Shown here piece by piece: positions 24,441 through 32,313 of a stretch of DNA of 39,193 nt. Within the stretch, counting starts at the first letter, position 1. Each line of letters opens with the position of its first letter. Made by a program: the position numbers and the translations under genes. Location: positions 1 through 39,193 of the forward strand of contig JAGSYU010000025.1 of NCBI GenBank assembly GCA_018262575.1, written 5' to 3'. Under the pieces are notes generated by a model. That model made no database searches. It worked only from the letters and a program-made list of their open reading frames with translations, and was not told the DNA's origin. This stretch comes from Pseudomonadota bacterium (GTDB lineage: Bacteria; Pseudomonadota; Alphaproteobacteria; Rhizobiales; Pleomorphomonadaceae).

Positions 24441-26528
24441 TTAGTTAGCCTTGCCCATCACCTTTAGCGCGAAGGCATATTCAAGGGCCGTTTCCTTCAA
24501 CTCGTCGAAGCGGCCGGAGGCGCCACCGTGGCCCGCATCCATGTTGACGTGCAGGACCTGCACATTGGAGTCGGTCTTGAGCGCCCTCAGGCGAGCGACC
24601 CATTTCGCCGGTTCCCAATAGGTGACGCGCGGGTCGGTGAGCCCGGCCAGCACGAACATCGGCGGGTAGTCCTGCGTCATGACGTTTTCGTAGGGGCTGT
24701 ACGAGGCGATCAATTGGAAGTCGTCGATGCTGTCGAGCGGATTGCCCCACTCGGGCCACTCGGGAGGGGTGAGCGGCAGCGTGGCATCAAGCATGGTGTT
24801 GAGCACATCGACGAAGGGGACGGCGGCCATCACGGCGCCCCAGAGCGTTGGCGCCAGGTTGGCGACGGCGCCCATCAGCATACCGCCGGCCGAACCGCCG
24901 TGGGCGACGATCCGGCCCTCCGACGTGAACCCTTCGGCGCAAAGGTAGCGGGCAGCCGCGATGAAGTCCTTGAACGTGTTGGGTTTGTTCTCCCGCTTGC
25001 CGGCGAGGTACCAGCGATGGCCCTTCTCGTTGCCACCGCGGATATGGGCGATGGCGTAGACGAAGCCGCGATCCACCAACGACAGGATGCGCGTTGAAAA
25101 CGAGGCGGGAATGGCGATGCCATAGGCGCCGTAGCCGTAGAGCAGGCAAGGCGCCGAGCCATCGAGCGGCGTGTCGGCGCGATAGAGCAGGGTGACCGGC
25201 ACGGTCTCACCATCGGCCGCCGGTGCCATGACGCGGCGCGTCACGTAGTCGGAGGGCTCGTGACCGGACGGCACCTCTTGCGTCTTCCTCAGGAAGCGCT
25301 CGCCGGTTTCCATTTCGTAGTCGTAGACCTGTGCCGGTGTGGTCGGCGAGGAGTAGGTGAAACGGACGACATTGGTGTCGAACTCGTAGGAGCCGGACAG
25401 CCCGAGCGAATAGGCCTCCTCCGGGAAGGCGATGGCGTGTTCGTGACCACTTTGGAGCTCGCGGATGACGATGCGCGGCAGACCGCCCACCCGCTCGAGC
25501 CGCACCATGCGCCCCCGAAAGATCGACATCGACAGGATGAGCCGGCCCGGCTCGTGGGCGACGACGTCGATCCAGTTGTCCCGGCCCGGGTTCTTGAGCG
25601 GCGCATTGACGATCTTGAAGTCCTGGGCGCCATCGGCATTCGTCAGGATGTAGACGCGATCGTCGCCATCATCTTCGATCGAATACTCGACTTCCCTCTC
25701 GCGCGCCGTGACGAGGCGCAACGGGCTGTTCGGTACCTCGGCGTCAATAAGGCGCACCTCGGAGGTCTGGTGGTCGTGGGAATCGATGACGATGAAGCGG
25801 CCCGATTGCGTCTTGTCGACGCCGCAGAAGAAGCCGGAGTCCTCCTCGACGTAGACCACGACATCCTCGGAGACCGGCGTACCGATCACGTGCCGCAGCA
25901 CCTTCTCCGTGCGATGGTTGTCGTTGATGAAGGTGTAGAAGAACGAGCGGGAATCGGCTGCCCAGGCGACACCGCCAGCGGTGTTGGGAATCTCGTCGGC
26001 CAGATCGACGTCGGTGTCGAGATTGCGGACGCGGACAACATGGAACTCCGAGCCGGTGTCATCGACGCTATAGGCAAGCAGCTTGTGGTCGGGACTATGA
26101 CTGGCGCCGCCCAGGCTGAAGTAAGACTTTCCACGGGCGAGTTCGTCGGCGTCAAGCAGCAGCTCCTCCGGGCCGCCGTCGCGCAACGTGCGGACGAGGC
26201 GAGGATGTTGCGCACCGGTCAGATAGCGACTGGCGTAGGCATAGGGGCCGTCCGGCAGCGGCACCGAGGAGTCATCCTCGAGGATGCGGGCGCGCATTTC
26301 CGCGACCAGCGCCTCTTGCAGGGCGACGGTGTCGGCCATGTAGGCGTCGCAGAAGGCGTTCTCGGCTTCGAGGTGGCCCCGGATGACCGGATCGAGAAGG
26401 CCGGGGTCGCGCAGGACGTCCTGCCAGTTGTCGGCACGAAGCCATGCGTAGTCGTCGACGAGATCGACATCGTGAAAGGTCGTCACGACGGGCCGCTTCT
26501 CGGCGCAGGGGGGCTTCATCTCGGTCAT
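24441..26528 (-). CDS. ptrB: Oligopeptidase B (prolyl oligopeptidase family S9)
   Basis: A 695-residue serine peptidase of family S9A. The N-terminal beta-propeller (roughly residues 70-410) includes YYVEED-type repeat elements, and the C-terminal alpha/beta hydrolase domain has the nucleophile motif AHGGSAGGMLMGA, the Asp region GLTDPRVTYWEPAKW and the His in MDAGHGGASGRFD. The YGYGAYG and FVYAIAHIRGGNEKGHRWY segments are typical of oligopeptidase B, which cuts short peptides after Arg or Lys. No signal peptide is present, so it should be cytoplasmic. The ATG at 26528 has GGAG 6 nt upstream; a longer frame to 26588 lacks a ribosome site. Confidence 0.93.
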   Translation of the reverse strand: MTEMKPPCAEKRPVVTTFHDVDLVDDYAWLRADNWQDVLRDPGLLDPVIRGHLEAENAFCDAYMADTVALQEALVAEMRARILEDDSSVPLPDGPYAYASRYLTGAQHPRLVRTLRDGGPEELLLDADELARGKSYFSLGGASHSPDHKLLAYSVDDTGSEFHVVRVRNLDTDVDLADEIPNTAGGVAWAADSRSFFYTFINDNHRTEKVLRHVIGTPVSEDVVVYVEEDSGFFCGVDKTQSGRFIVIDSHDHQTSEVRLIDAEVPNSPLRLVTAREREVEYSIEDDGDDRVYILTNADGAQDFKIVNAPLKNPGRDNWIDVVAHEPGRLILSMSIFRGRMVRLERVGGLPRIVIRELQSGHEHAIAFPEEAYSLGLSGSYEFDTNVVRFTYSSPTTPAQVYDYEMETGERFLRKTQEVPSGHEPSDYVTRRVMAPAADGETVPVTLLYRADTPLDGSAPCLLYGYGAYGIAIPASFSTRILSLVDRGFVYAIAHIRGGNEKGHRWYLAGKRENKPNTFKDFIAAARYLCAEGFTSEGRIVAHGGSAGGMLMGAVANLAPTLWGAVMAAVPFVDVLNTMLDATLPLTPPEWPEWGNPLDSIDDFQLIASYSPYENVMTQDYPPMFVLAGLTDPRVTYWEPAKWVARLRALKTDSNVQVLHVNMDAGHGGASGRFDELKETALEYAFALKVMGKAN

Positions 26529-26611
26529 GGACGCTCCGGAAACTGCAAAACGGCTGGAGGGATATCCCCAAAGGCGGCGACGGGGCAACAGTCAAACACG
26601 CGGACGAACGA

Positions 26612-26965
26612 TCAGGTTCCGATGATATCGAGATCCGAGCTGCCCTGTCGGTCCTCGGTCTCGACGATCCAGCAGTCGCTGTCAAAGCGCCGCTCGGACT
26701 GCAAGCGGGCGTCGATTTCCGGCTCGGGTGCACCGGCCAGTAGCTTTTCGAACACGCGACCGCCGGCGATCGCCGGGTCGACGTCCTCGAGATAGACCTG
26801 AGGCGCCGGCCCGTAGAGGTCGGCGGTACCATCGAGGCGCGACACCTTGGCGAAAATCGCGCCGGCTTCCGCTGCGCCCTTGCGAACCACCGCCGTGAAA
26901 AAACCGGCGTCGTTGCGCCGGCGAACATAGGCTGAGACGAAGAAGTCGGAGGTGATACGGACCAT
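26612..26965 (-). CDS. DUF1491 family protein
   Basis: A 117-residue protein of the DUF1491 family, a conserved alphaproteobacterial protein of unknown function. Typical elements are the N-terminal RITSDFFVSAYVRR, the glycine/alanine block VVRKGAAEAGAIF, VSRLDGTADLYGPAPQ and the C-terminal DSDCWIVETEDRQG. No catalytic motif is evident. I placed the start at ATG 26965 because homologous proteins begin at this RITSDF motif; the frame stays open to 27082 but that extension is not family-like. It lies downstream of the peptidoglycan-binding protein and DivJ-like kinase genes on the same strand, across a 304-bp gap. I recall this order as recurring in Hyphomicrobiales, which I cannot check here. 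Confidence 0.85.
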   Translation of the reverse strand: MVRITSDFFVSAYVRRRNDAGFFTAVVRKGAAEAGAIFAKVSRLDGTADLYGPAPQVYLEDVDPAIAGGRVFEKLLAGAPEPEIDARLQSERRFDSDCWIVETEDRQGSSDLDIIGT

Positions 26966-27269
26966 GACCAAGCTCGAAGGCGGAACCTGCCGTTCAAACC
27001 ACGAGCCCGCGTCGGGGGCAAGGCCTGCCGGAAGTCCCCGTCGATCGGATTGTAACAACCTGATGGAAAAACGACTGTTCAAGCAAAGGAATAGAGCATT
27101 CGCCCGTCACCCGGTTAATTCGCCCTGGCCGGCAAATGCTCTCGTGCGCAGACACACGCAAGAGTGACGACGCCTGGAGCGCCGTACAATCGTTTCCATT
27201 GTTTATGCATACCTTGATCCAATCGAACTGGCCCTTGCGGGCGCGCAATCCTTCGATTGGGTCGATGCT
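26966..27269. other. 304-bp intergenic region with two dyads
   Basis: No gene is seen. AGAGCATT (27093-27100) and AATGCTCT (27135-27142) are perfect inverted copies, and CCAATCGAA (27219-27227) pairs with TTCGATTGG (27252-27260) with an inner GCCC/GGGC, forming a hairpin directly after the stop codon of the peptidoglycan-binding protein. The latter may act as its terminator, although no T-run follows. Confidence 0.5.
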
Positions 27270-28148
27270 CTAGAGACCGCCGACCTTGACGAGCTGAGCG
27301 ACGAAGGCCTCGTCGATGACACCGCTTTGCGGCTGGTTATAGTAGGCTTGGAAACGCTTGATGGCCTCTCGCGTCTCAGCCGACATCAGGCCGTCGACGG
27401 CGAGCGGACCGAAGCCCTGCTGCGACAGCGAGCGTTGAATGCGCGCGAGGTTGGTGTCGGCAGCCGTGGTTGGCGTGGTGCCGGCAGGGGGCGTTGTCGC
27501 GGTCCGGGCCGGCGCTGCCGAGGCGATGAGGTCGCCGATGCCGTCCATCGAAAGGGCGGCCGCTGGCGTGTCGACGGCAGCGGGCTGACTGGCCGAAGCG
27601 CTTGGCTTTGACCGCGGCACTGGCGCAGAGGGGGCCGCCGGCAGCGAGCCGACGGTGAGCGGATCGGTGGTGATCGGCGGTTGCCCGTTCAGGCTGGTCT
27701 TGGGCCGCACGGACCGGATGGCGAGCAGGACATTGTTCGATGGCTCGCCGGTCGGCGTCAGGCGGAAGGCCCGCTCAAAGGCGAGGATGGCCTGCGATGT
27801 CTGCGGACCGTCGAGGCCATCGATTGTGCCCTTGTAGTAGCCGAAGTCCTTGAGGCCCCGCTGGATATCGGCGATCAGGCTTTGATCGGTGGCACCGACG
27901 GAGGAGCCGTCGGCGGAGCGCAGCGCAGGCGGTTGCATGACGACCGGGTCGGCCGGCGCGATGGGGCGGGTGCCGACGAACAGCGGCGCCGGGTGGGCGC
28001 GCGGCTGCAACACCAGGGCGTTGGTCATGATCGCCCCGGCGGTCGCCATCAGCATCAGGCCGCCGGCGGTCGCCATTGGATTGCCGAGGGCGCCCCGAAA
28101 CAGAAGGGCGACAAGTCCCGTTTTGCTGGGGGTCTTGCGTCCTGCCAT
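27270..28148 (-). CDS. Membrane-anchored peptidoglycan-binding protein with two PG_binding_1 domains
   Basis: A 292-residue protein. One hydrophobic segment (about 25-46) follows a basic N-terminus and should anchor it in the inner membrane with the rest in the periplasm. Two peptidoglycan_binding_1-type three-helix domains are visible: residues 89-146 (IADIQRGLKDFGYYKGTIDG, then GPQTSQAILAFE) and 233-289 (LARIQRSLSQQGFGPLAVDG, then SAETREAIKRFQAYY). They are joined by a Pro/Ala/Ser/Thr linker. The ATG at 28148 lies 3 bp after the stop codon of the DivJ-like kinase, so the two genes are translationally coupled. A wall-contact partner for cell-cycle or division signalling is a reasonable inference. 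Confidence 0.87.
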   Translation of the reverse strand: MAGRKTPSKTGLVALLFRGALGNPMATAGGLMLMATAGAIMTNALVLQPRAHPAPLFVGTRPIAPADPVVMQPPALRSADGSSVGATDQSLIADIQRGLKDFGYYKGTIDGLDGPQTSQAILAFERAFRLTPTGEPSNNVLLAIRSVRPKTSLNGQPPITTDPLTVGSLPAAPSAPVPRSKPSASASQPAAVDTPAAALSMDGIGDLIASAAPARTATTPPAGTTPTTAADTNLARIQRSLSQQGFGPLAVDGLMSAETREAIKRFQAYYNQPQSGVIDEAFVAQLVKVGGL

Positions 28149-28151
28149 GTG

Positions 28152-29966
28152 TCAGGCCCTCCTCGCCACGCGCTGGATCTGGTCGACGTCCAGAACGCGG
28201 GAGATCGTTTCGGCGCTGTCGCGCGACGGCTGCATCGGCAGCAGGACGGTGACGGTGGTGCCCTTGCCGAGGTCGGAGTCGATCATCACCTGGCCGCCGT
28301 GCAACGCCACGAGGCCCTTCACCACCGAAAGCCCGAGGCCGGTGCCGGCCTGCTTGCGGTCGTAACCGGTTTCCGCCTGAAAGAACGGGCTGCCGACGCG
28401 GTAGAGATCTTTCTCGGCAATGCCGATGCCATTGTCTCGCACGGCGATGGCGATGCGGCGTCCCTGACGGCGGACAGAGCAAACCACATGGCCGCCGTGG
28501 TTGGAGAATTTCACGGCGTTCGACAGGAGGTTGAGCACGATCTGGCGGCAGGCGCGCGGATCGGCGATCAGCTCCGGCAGGTTGGGTTCAATGTCGGACA
28601 CGAGCACGATGCCGGCCTTTTCGGCCAGCGGCATCATCATCTGGCGACAGCGGTCGACCAGCGGACCGACGCGGAAGGCCTCCGGATTGACGTCAAAGGA
28701 CCCGCACTCGATTTTCGAAAGATCGAGGATGTCGTTGACCACCTGCAAGAGGTGCTCGCCGGATTCCTTGATAAGGCCGGAATACTCCCGATGCCGGTCG
28801 AACTCGAACTTGCCGAACAGTTCCTGATTCAGGATGTCCGAGAAGCCGATGATGGCATTGAGCGGCGTCCGCAACTCGTGACTCATATTGGCCAGGAAGC
28901 GCGTCTTGGCGAGGTTGGCAGCCTCCGAATCGGCGCGCAGATGCTCAAGCTCGGCCTCATGCAGCCGGCGTTCGGAAATGTCGCGGGTGACGGTCACCAC
29001 GGCGTCGTCGCCCTTTTCATCGGCGAGATGGCGCATGTGCGATTCGACCCAGATCCAGCCTTCGGTGTCCTGCTCGTCGCCGCAGCGAAGGCGGTACTCG
29101 ACGCGCGCGGCCCCCCGATGCAGCGCCACGGAGATGGCGGAAAGATAGGCCGGGCGATCGCCGATGTGGACGCGGCGGAACAACCCCTCGGCGATGAGGT
29201 CGGTGGGCCGCACCGACAGCAGACGCATGGCGGCCGGGGAGGCGAAAGTGACGTCACCGGAAGGGTTGTGGCAGGTGACGAGGTCGCTCATCGCCTCGGC
29301 GAGCAGACGGTAGCGTTGCTCCTGGCGGGACATGGACAGCGAGGTGGCGCGCTCGCGCCGCTCGATGCCAACGGCGACGCCGGAGGCATAGCCAAGGGCA
29401 ACAACGCTGGCGAGAAAACTCATGGTCGTGCTGTCGCCGGCAAAGGCCATGGTGCGGCCGGCATCGCCGGTGGCGGTGAGGATGGCCGTCAGCAGGAAGC
29501 CAGCGCCGCTGATCGCCGCCGCACCGGTTATGGTAGCCCGCCGGCCGGACAGCGCTGCCTCGATGGGCGCGATGGCGAACCAGACGACGGCAAACGAGCC
29601 GAGGCCTCCGGTATGCAGCGCTACCCAGATGGCCAGGCTGGTCAGGATGGCGGCTGACAGAAGGTAGCCCTGCGCCAGGCGGCCGGTGCGAGAGACGAAC
29701 AGCGCGACGAGAATCTCCAGCCCAAGGATGGAAAGGGCAGTGGCCGTGAAGCCGGCCGATGACGCGTCGACGGCAAGCGCCAGCGGAATGAGGCCGAAAG
29801 CGGCAAAACCGCTGACGAGATGGGAACCGATGAATCCTCTGTGCCTGTCGACCTCAACCGGATCGTCGGCCACCGAGCTGTGCACGAGGTGGTCGAACGA
29901 GCGCTCCAGCGCGGCTCTGAGCTCACAGTTACGCAACACGCATCCCCATCGCAGGTGGGTCGGCAA
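28152..29966 (-). CDS. Membrane PAS sensor histidine kinase, DivJ/PleC type
   Basis: A roughly 600-residue kinase. The N-terminal 200 residues hold about six hydrophobic segments (near 50-66, 74-92, 100-116, 122-138, 146-165, 180-198). A PAS domain (about 215-335, with WIWVESHMRHLAD and TRDISERRLHE) is followed by the dimerisation/His domain FLANMSHELRTPLNAIIGFS (H363) and ATPase motifs LNLLSNAVKFS, DNGIGIAEKD and GTGLGLSVVKGL. The H-box wording and the FGKF..HREYSGLIKESGEHLL stretch match the DivJ/PleC/PdhS group that acts on DivK and PleD in the alphaproteobacterial cell cycle. DivJ identity is inferred. The first codon is uncertain: TTG 29966, or GTG 29939 just after GGGGA. Confidence 0.85.
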   Translation of the reverse strand: MPTHLRWGCVLRNCELRAALERSFDHLVHSSVADDPVEVDRHRGFIGSHLVSGFAAFGLIPLALAVDASSAGFTATALSILGLEILVALFVSRTGRLAQGYLLSAAILTSLAIWVALHTGGLGSFAVVWFAIAPIEAALSGRRATITGAAAISGAGFLLTAILTATGDAGRTMAFAGDSTTMSFLASVVALGYASGVAVGIERRERATSLSMSRQEQRYRLLAEAMSDLVTCHNPSGDVTFASPAAMRLLSVRPTDLIAEGLFRRVHIGDRPAYLSAISVALHRGAARVEYRLRCGDEQDTEGWIWVESHMRHLADEKGDDAVVTVTRDISERRLHEAELEHLRADSEAANLAKTRFLANMSHELRTPLNAIIGFSDILNQELFGKFEFDRHREYSGLIKESGEHLLQVVNDILDLSKIECGSFDVNPEAFRVGPLVDRCRQMMMPLAEKAGIVLVSDIEPNLPELIADPRACRQIVLNLLSNAVKFSNHGGHVVCSVRRQGRRIAIAVRDNGIGIAEKDLYRVGSPFFQAETGYDRKQAGTGLGLSVVKGLVALHGGQVMIDSDLGKGTTVTVLLPMQPSRDSAETISRVLDVDQIQRVARRA

Positions 29967-30441
29967 CCATCGCGAGAGTCGCGAAGGGTGCCGCCGACAT
30001 GCCGGCCCTGAATTTCCGAAGATTTTCCGGGTGTAGCCGGAGTTGGCTTCGGGGACGGGCCATTTGTCTTTTCTGACACCACGGTGCCATGCGCCCCTTT
30101 ATGGAATGTTGATGGGGTGCATTGCGCGAGGGGGTGAGACGCCCTCAAAAGGCGATTTGGTCGAAAAGATCGAATTCACGGTTAAGCGTGGGTGAACACT
30201 CTGGTCCGGGACCCGGAAACCCGCGATAAACCTAGCGAATTCGTTCCACCTTGGTGCGGGAGAGACCGATCGATAAAATTGGACTCAAATTTTCGTCGAA
30301 TTTCCCTGCAATTTGAATGATGGGCCTAATTCGATTCTAAAACGTCCCTGCTAGACCGGGGTCATCGAACGGACAGCGACGGCTTCGGCCGCGAAAGATC
30401 CGGACACCCGCCACGGGTGATGAACAACAGGGAATTGTCAC
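29967..30441. other. 475-bp divergent regulatory region, kinase / DUF5330
   Basis: No gene is seen. The region is GC-rich at the left and AT-rich from about 30270. It contains a CtrA-like site TTAA-N7-TGAA at 30182-30196 (one mismatch to TTAA-N7-TTAA) and an inverted repeat TCAAATT (30285-30291) / AATTTGA (30310-30316). Promoters for both divergent genes should lie here. Confidence 0.5.
30182..30196. promoter_or_regulatory. CtrA-like site upstream of the DivJ-like kinase
   Basis: TTAA-GCGTGGG-TGAA has the 7-bp spacing of the CtrA consensus with one mismatch in the second half, about 215 bp before the kinase start. Such matches arise by chance, so this is tentative. Confidence 0.25.
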
Positions 30442-30810
30442 ATGATGTTTCTCCTGAGGACGGCATTCTGGCTGTCCGTCGTCATCTTCCTCATACCGGT
30501 CGATCACTCGGCCGAGCAGCAGGCTGAGACCGCCAAGTTGCAGCCGATCGGCGCGCTGGAGGCAGCGAGTGCCGCCCAGGCGACCTTGTCCGACATGAGC
30601 GGTTTCTGCGGCCGAAATCCGACCGCTTGCGACATTGGCGGCCGCGTCGCCACAACCTTCCTGCTGAAGGCCCAGACCGGCGCCCGCATGGTCTACGAAT
30701 TCATCGACAGTTCTCTCGCCGACAAGGCTGGGGTCGACCACGGCACGCTGACCGCAAACGATCTCGCTCCGGCCTGGCACGAGCCGGGCAGGGCGCCGCA
30801 AGACATCTGA
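30442..30810 (+). CDS. DUF5330 family small exported/membrane protein
   Basis: A 122-residue protein of the DUF5330 family, found in Hyphomicrobiales and of unknown function. The N-terminus MMFLLRTAFWLSVVIFLIPV is a hydrophobic signal or anchor. The mature part has the family pattern of a short alanine-rich helix (IGALEAASAAQATLSDM) followed by two cysteines in GFCGRNPTACDIGG, likely disulfide-bonded in the periplasm. It ends in a polar tail. AGGGAA lies 9 nt before the first of two consecutive ATGs. The gene precedes sufE, an arrangement I recall from related genomes, but a double hairpin terminator separates the two, so they are not necessarily co-transcribed. Confidence 0.8.
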   Translation: MMFLLRTAFWLSVVIFLIPVDHSAEQQAETAKLQPIGALEAASAAQATLSDMSGFCGRNPTACDIGGRVATTFLLKAQTGARMVYEFIDSSLADKAGVDHGTLTANDLAPAWHEPGRAPQDI

Positions 30811-30852
30811 TCCAGCCGCACCGGCCGCGCGCCGATCTTCATTGTTTCCCTG

Positions 30853-30920
30853 CCCGGCGGCCCCTGTTCGCCGGGAACCTCCGACCGCCGCGACCCTTGG
30901 GTCCGGCGGTCTCTTTCTTT
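30853..30920 (+). terminator. Tandem hairpins with T-rich tail after the DUF5330 gene
   Basis: First stem: CCCGGCG (30853-30859) with CGCCGGG (30869-30875). Second: GACCGCCG plus GACCC (30883-30896, one bulged C) with GGGTC plus CGGCGGTC (30899-30911) around TT, then TCTTTCTTT. The second is a strong intrinsic terminator. Confidence 0.85.
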
Positions 30921-30972
30921 GCCGTCGTCTGCGGTCTATACCGGGCCGGCGCGACAGACATGGAGACGGAAC

Positions 30973-31395
30973 GTGGCGACGACCCTCGACGAAATCCGGG
31001 AGAATTTCTCGCTTCTCGACGACTGGGAAGATCGCTATCGCTACGTGATCGAGCTCGGCAAGGAGTTGGAGCCGCTCGCCGAAGGCGACTACAGCGAGGA
31101 CAACAAGGTGCGCGGCTGCGTCAGCCAGGTGTGGCTCAAGCCGCAGCTTTCCGGCGACAAGGTCGATCCTGTGCTGACCTTCCTCGGCGATTCCGACGCG
31201 CTGATCGTAAAGGGGCTGATCGCCATCCTCCACGCCACCTACTCGGGCAAACGCGTTTCAGAGGTGCTGTCGATCGACCCCGAGGCGATCTTCAACGAAC
31301 TGAACCTGCGTGAACACCTGACCCCGCAGCGCTCGAACGGCCTGAGGTCGATGGTCGAGCGTTTGGGCAAGATCGCTCGGGATGCCAGAGCCTGA
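30973..31395 (+). CDS. sufE: SufE family sulfur acceptor
   Basis: A 140-residue SufE protein, which takes persulfide sulfur from the cysteine desulfurase SufS for Fe-S cluster assembly. The family core is visible: IRENFSLLDDWEDRYRYVIE, then the active-site loop NKVRGCVSQVWL with Cys49, and SDALIVKGLIAIL followed by LREHLTPQRSNGL near the C-terminus. Length is normal. The start is GTG 30973 with GGAG 6 nt upstream. The rest of a suf operon is not in the window, so this is a stand-alone copy as in many rhizobia. It lies 52 bp after a strong terminator and so probably has its own promoter within that gap. Confidence 0.94.
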   Translation: MATTLDEIRENFSLLDDWEDRYRYVIELGKELEPLAEGDYSEDNKVRGCVSQVWLKPQLSGDKVDPVLTFLGDSDALIVKGLIAILHATYSGKRVSEVLSIDPEAIFNELNLREHLTPQRSNGLRSMVERLGKIARDARA

Positions 31396-31520
31396 TGTCG
31401 GGCCAAACCGCGGGCAGGCTACCCGCCGCGCCGCCAGTCAAACGTCTGATCAGATCAGCACCCGACAGGGCATCTTCCGTCGGAGCAGACGGCGCGTGAT
31501 CGCCGGTGGCACGGAACATG

Positions 31521-31552
31521 AAAAAAGAAAAGCCCGGCCATTTGGCCGGGCT
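31521..31552 (-). terminator. Rho-independent terminator of mucR
   Basis: AGCCCGGCCA (31531-31540) pairs perfectly with TGGCCGGGCT (31543-31552). Read on the minus strand it is followed by TTTCTTTTTT, 27 bp after the mucR stop codon. Confidence 0.92.
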
Positions 31553-31579
31553 CGTCACGATCTGTCAGGCAACAATCAA

Positions 31580-31999
31580 TCAGCGGGTGCGACGACGCTG
31601 CTGGCCGAGGCCCATCTTCTTGGCGAGGTCCGAGCGGGCCGCCGCGTAGTTGGGGGCAACCATCGGGTAGTCAGCCGGCAGGCTCCACTTCTCGCGGTAT
31701 TCTTCCGGAGACATGTTGTAGTGGGTGCGCAGGTGACGCTTGAGCGACTTGAACTTCTTACCGTCCTCAAGGCAGATGATGTAGTCGTTGGTGACCGACT
31801 TCTTCACCGGAACGGCCGGGCGAACCGGCTCAGCTTCGACTTCCTGCGGAGCGCCGCCCTGCACGCGATTGAGAGCGCCTACGACGTCGTAGATTAGGTT
31901 CGGCAGTTCCGGGGCCGGAACGGAATTGTTGCCGACATAGGCGGCGACGATATGCGCGGCAAGGTCGATTATCGTCAGGTCGTCTTCCATCTCGCTCAT
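31580..31999 (-). CDS. mucR: MucR/Ros-family zinc-finger transcriptional regulator
   Basis: A 139-residue MucR/Ros protein. The prokaryotic zinc finger is [20 protein letters not shown] with ligands C76, D79, H89 and H93 (C-x2-D-x9-H-x3-H); the second Cys is Asp, a variant known for the family. It is followed by the family block [20 protein letters not shown] and [19 protein letters not shown]. The N-terminal 45 residues match the oligomerisation part. MucR proteins bind AT-rich DNA and control exopolysaccharide, motility and cell-cycle genes, and usually repress themselves. Here an AT-rich dyad lies 67-84 bp upstream. A good terminator follows the gene. Confidence 0.96.
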   Translation of the reverse strand: MSEMEDDLTIIDLAAHIVAAYVGNNSVPAPELPNLIYDVVGALNRVQGGAPQEVEAEPVRPAVPVKKSVTNDYIICLEDGKKFKSLKRHLRTHYNMSPEEYREKWSLPADYPMVAPNYAAARSDLAKKMGLGQQRRRTR

Positions 32000-32313
32000 C
32001 TTGGTACCTGTCCTGCTTGCAACTGGTTATTTCTGTTGCGTCTTGTTAACTGTTCCGGCAGCGGAGAATTTTTAAGCAAATTCTACCTGCAAAACCGCAA
32101 CAAACCCATGATCTGCTATCGGCCATCTCATTACAGCGCTTCAAAAATGAAAACAAGTGGAACTTGCATTGGAGAATCGCCCGTCTCCGTATGGGCTGCC
32201 GCTACCCGACGGCCGTTCCGCAGCGTCGGGTGAAATCGCAGGCGGCCCTTCGAAAGCGGAAGACGTTCAACAAAGCGACGCCGGAATCGACGGGGAAGAT
32301 CGATAGCGCCCGT
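32000..32313. other. 314-bp gap between mucR and the DUF2336 gene
   Basis: No gene is seen. The half next to mucR (to about 32165) is AT-rich and contains the dyad at 32066-32083; the rest is GC-rich and shows nothing I can name. The leftward mucR promoter should lie here; no clean -35/-10 pair was found. Confidence 0.5.
32066..32083. promoter_or_regulatory. AT-rich dyad upstream of mucR, possible autoregulatory site
   Basis: GAATTT-TTAAGC-AAATTC is a perfect 6-bp inverted repeat 67 bp upstream of the mucR start, in an AT-rich stretch with several TA steps, as preferred by MucR-family proteins. Autoregulation is inferred from the family. Confidence 0.35.

Noticed and set aside
27681..29657. 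A 658-codon rightward frame across the kinase and peptidoglycan-binding protein genes
   Set aside because: It runs through two recognisable proteins on the other strand and has no domain of its own. The same applies to the 511-codon frame at 25260-26795 and the 464-codon frame at 7640-9034.
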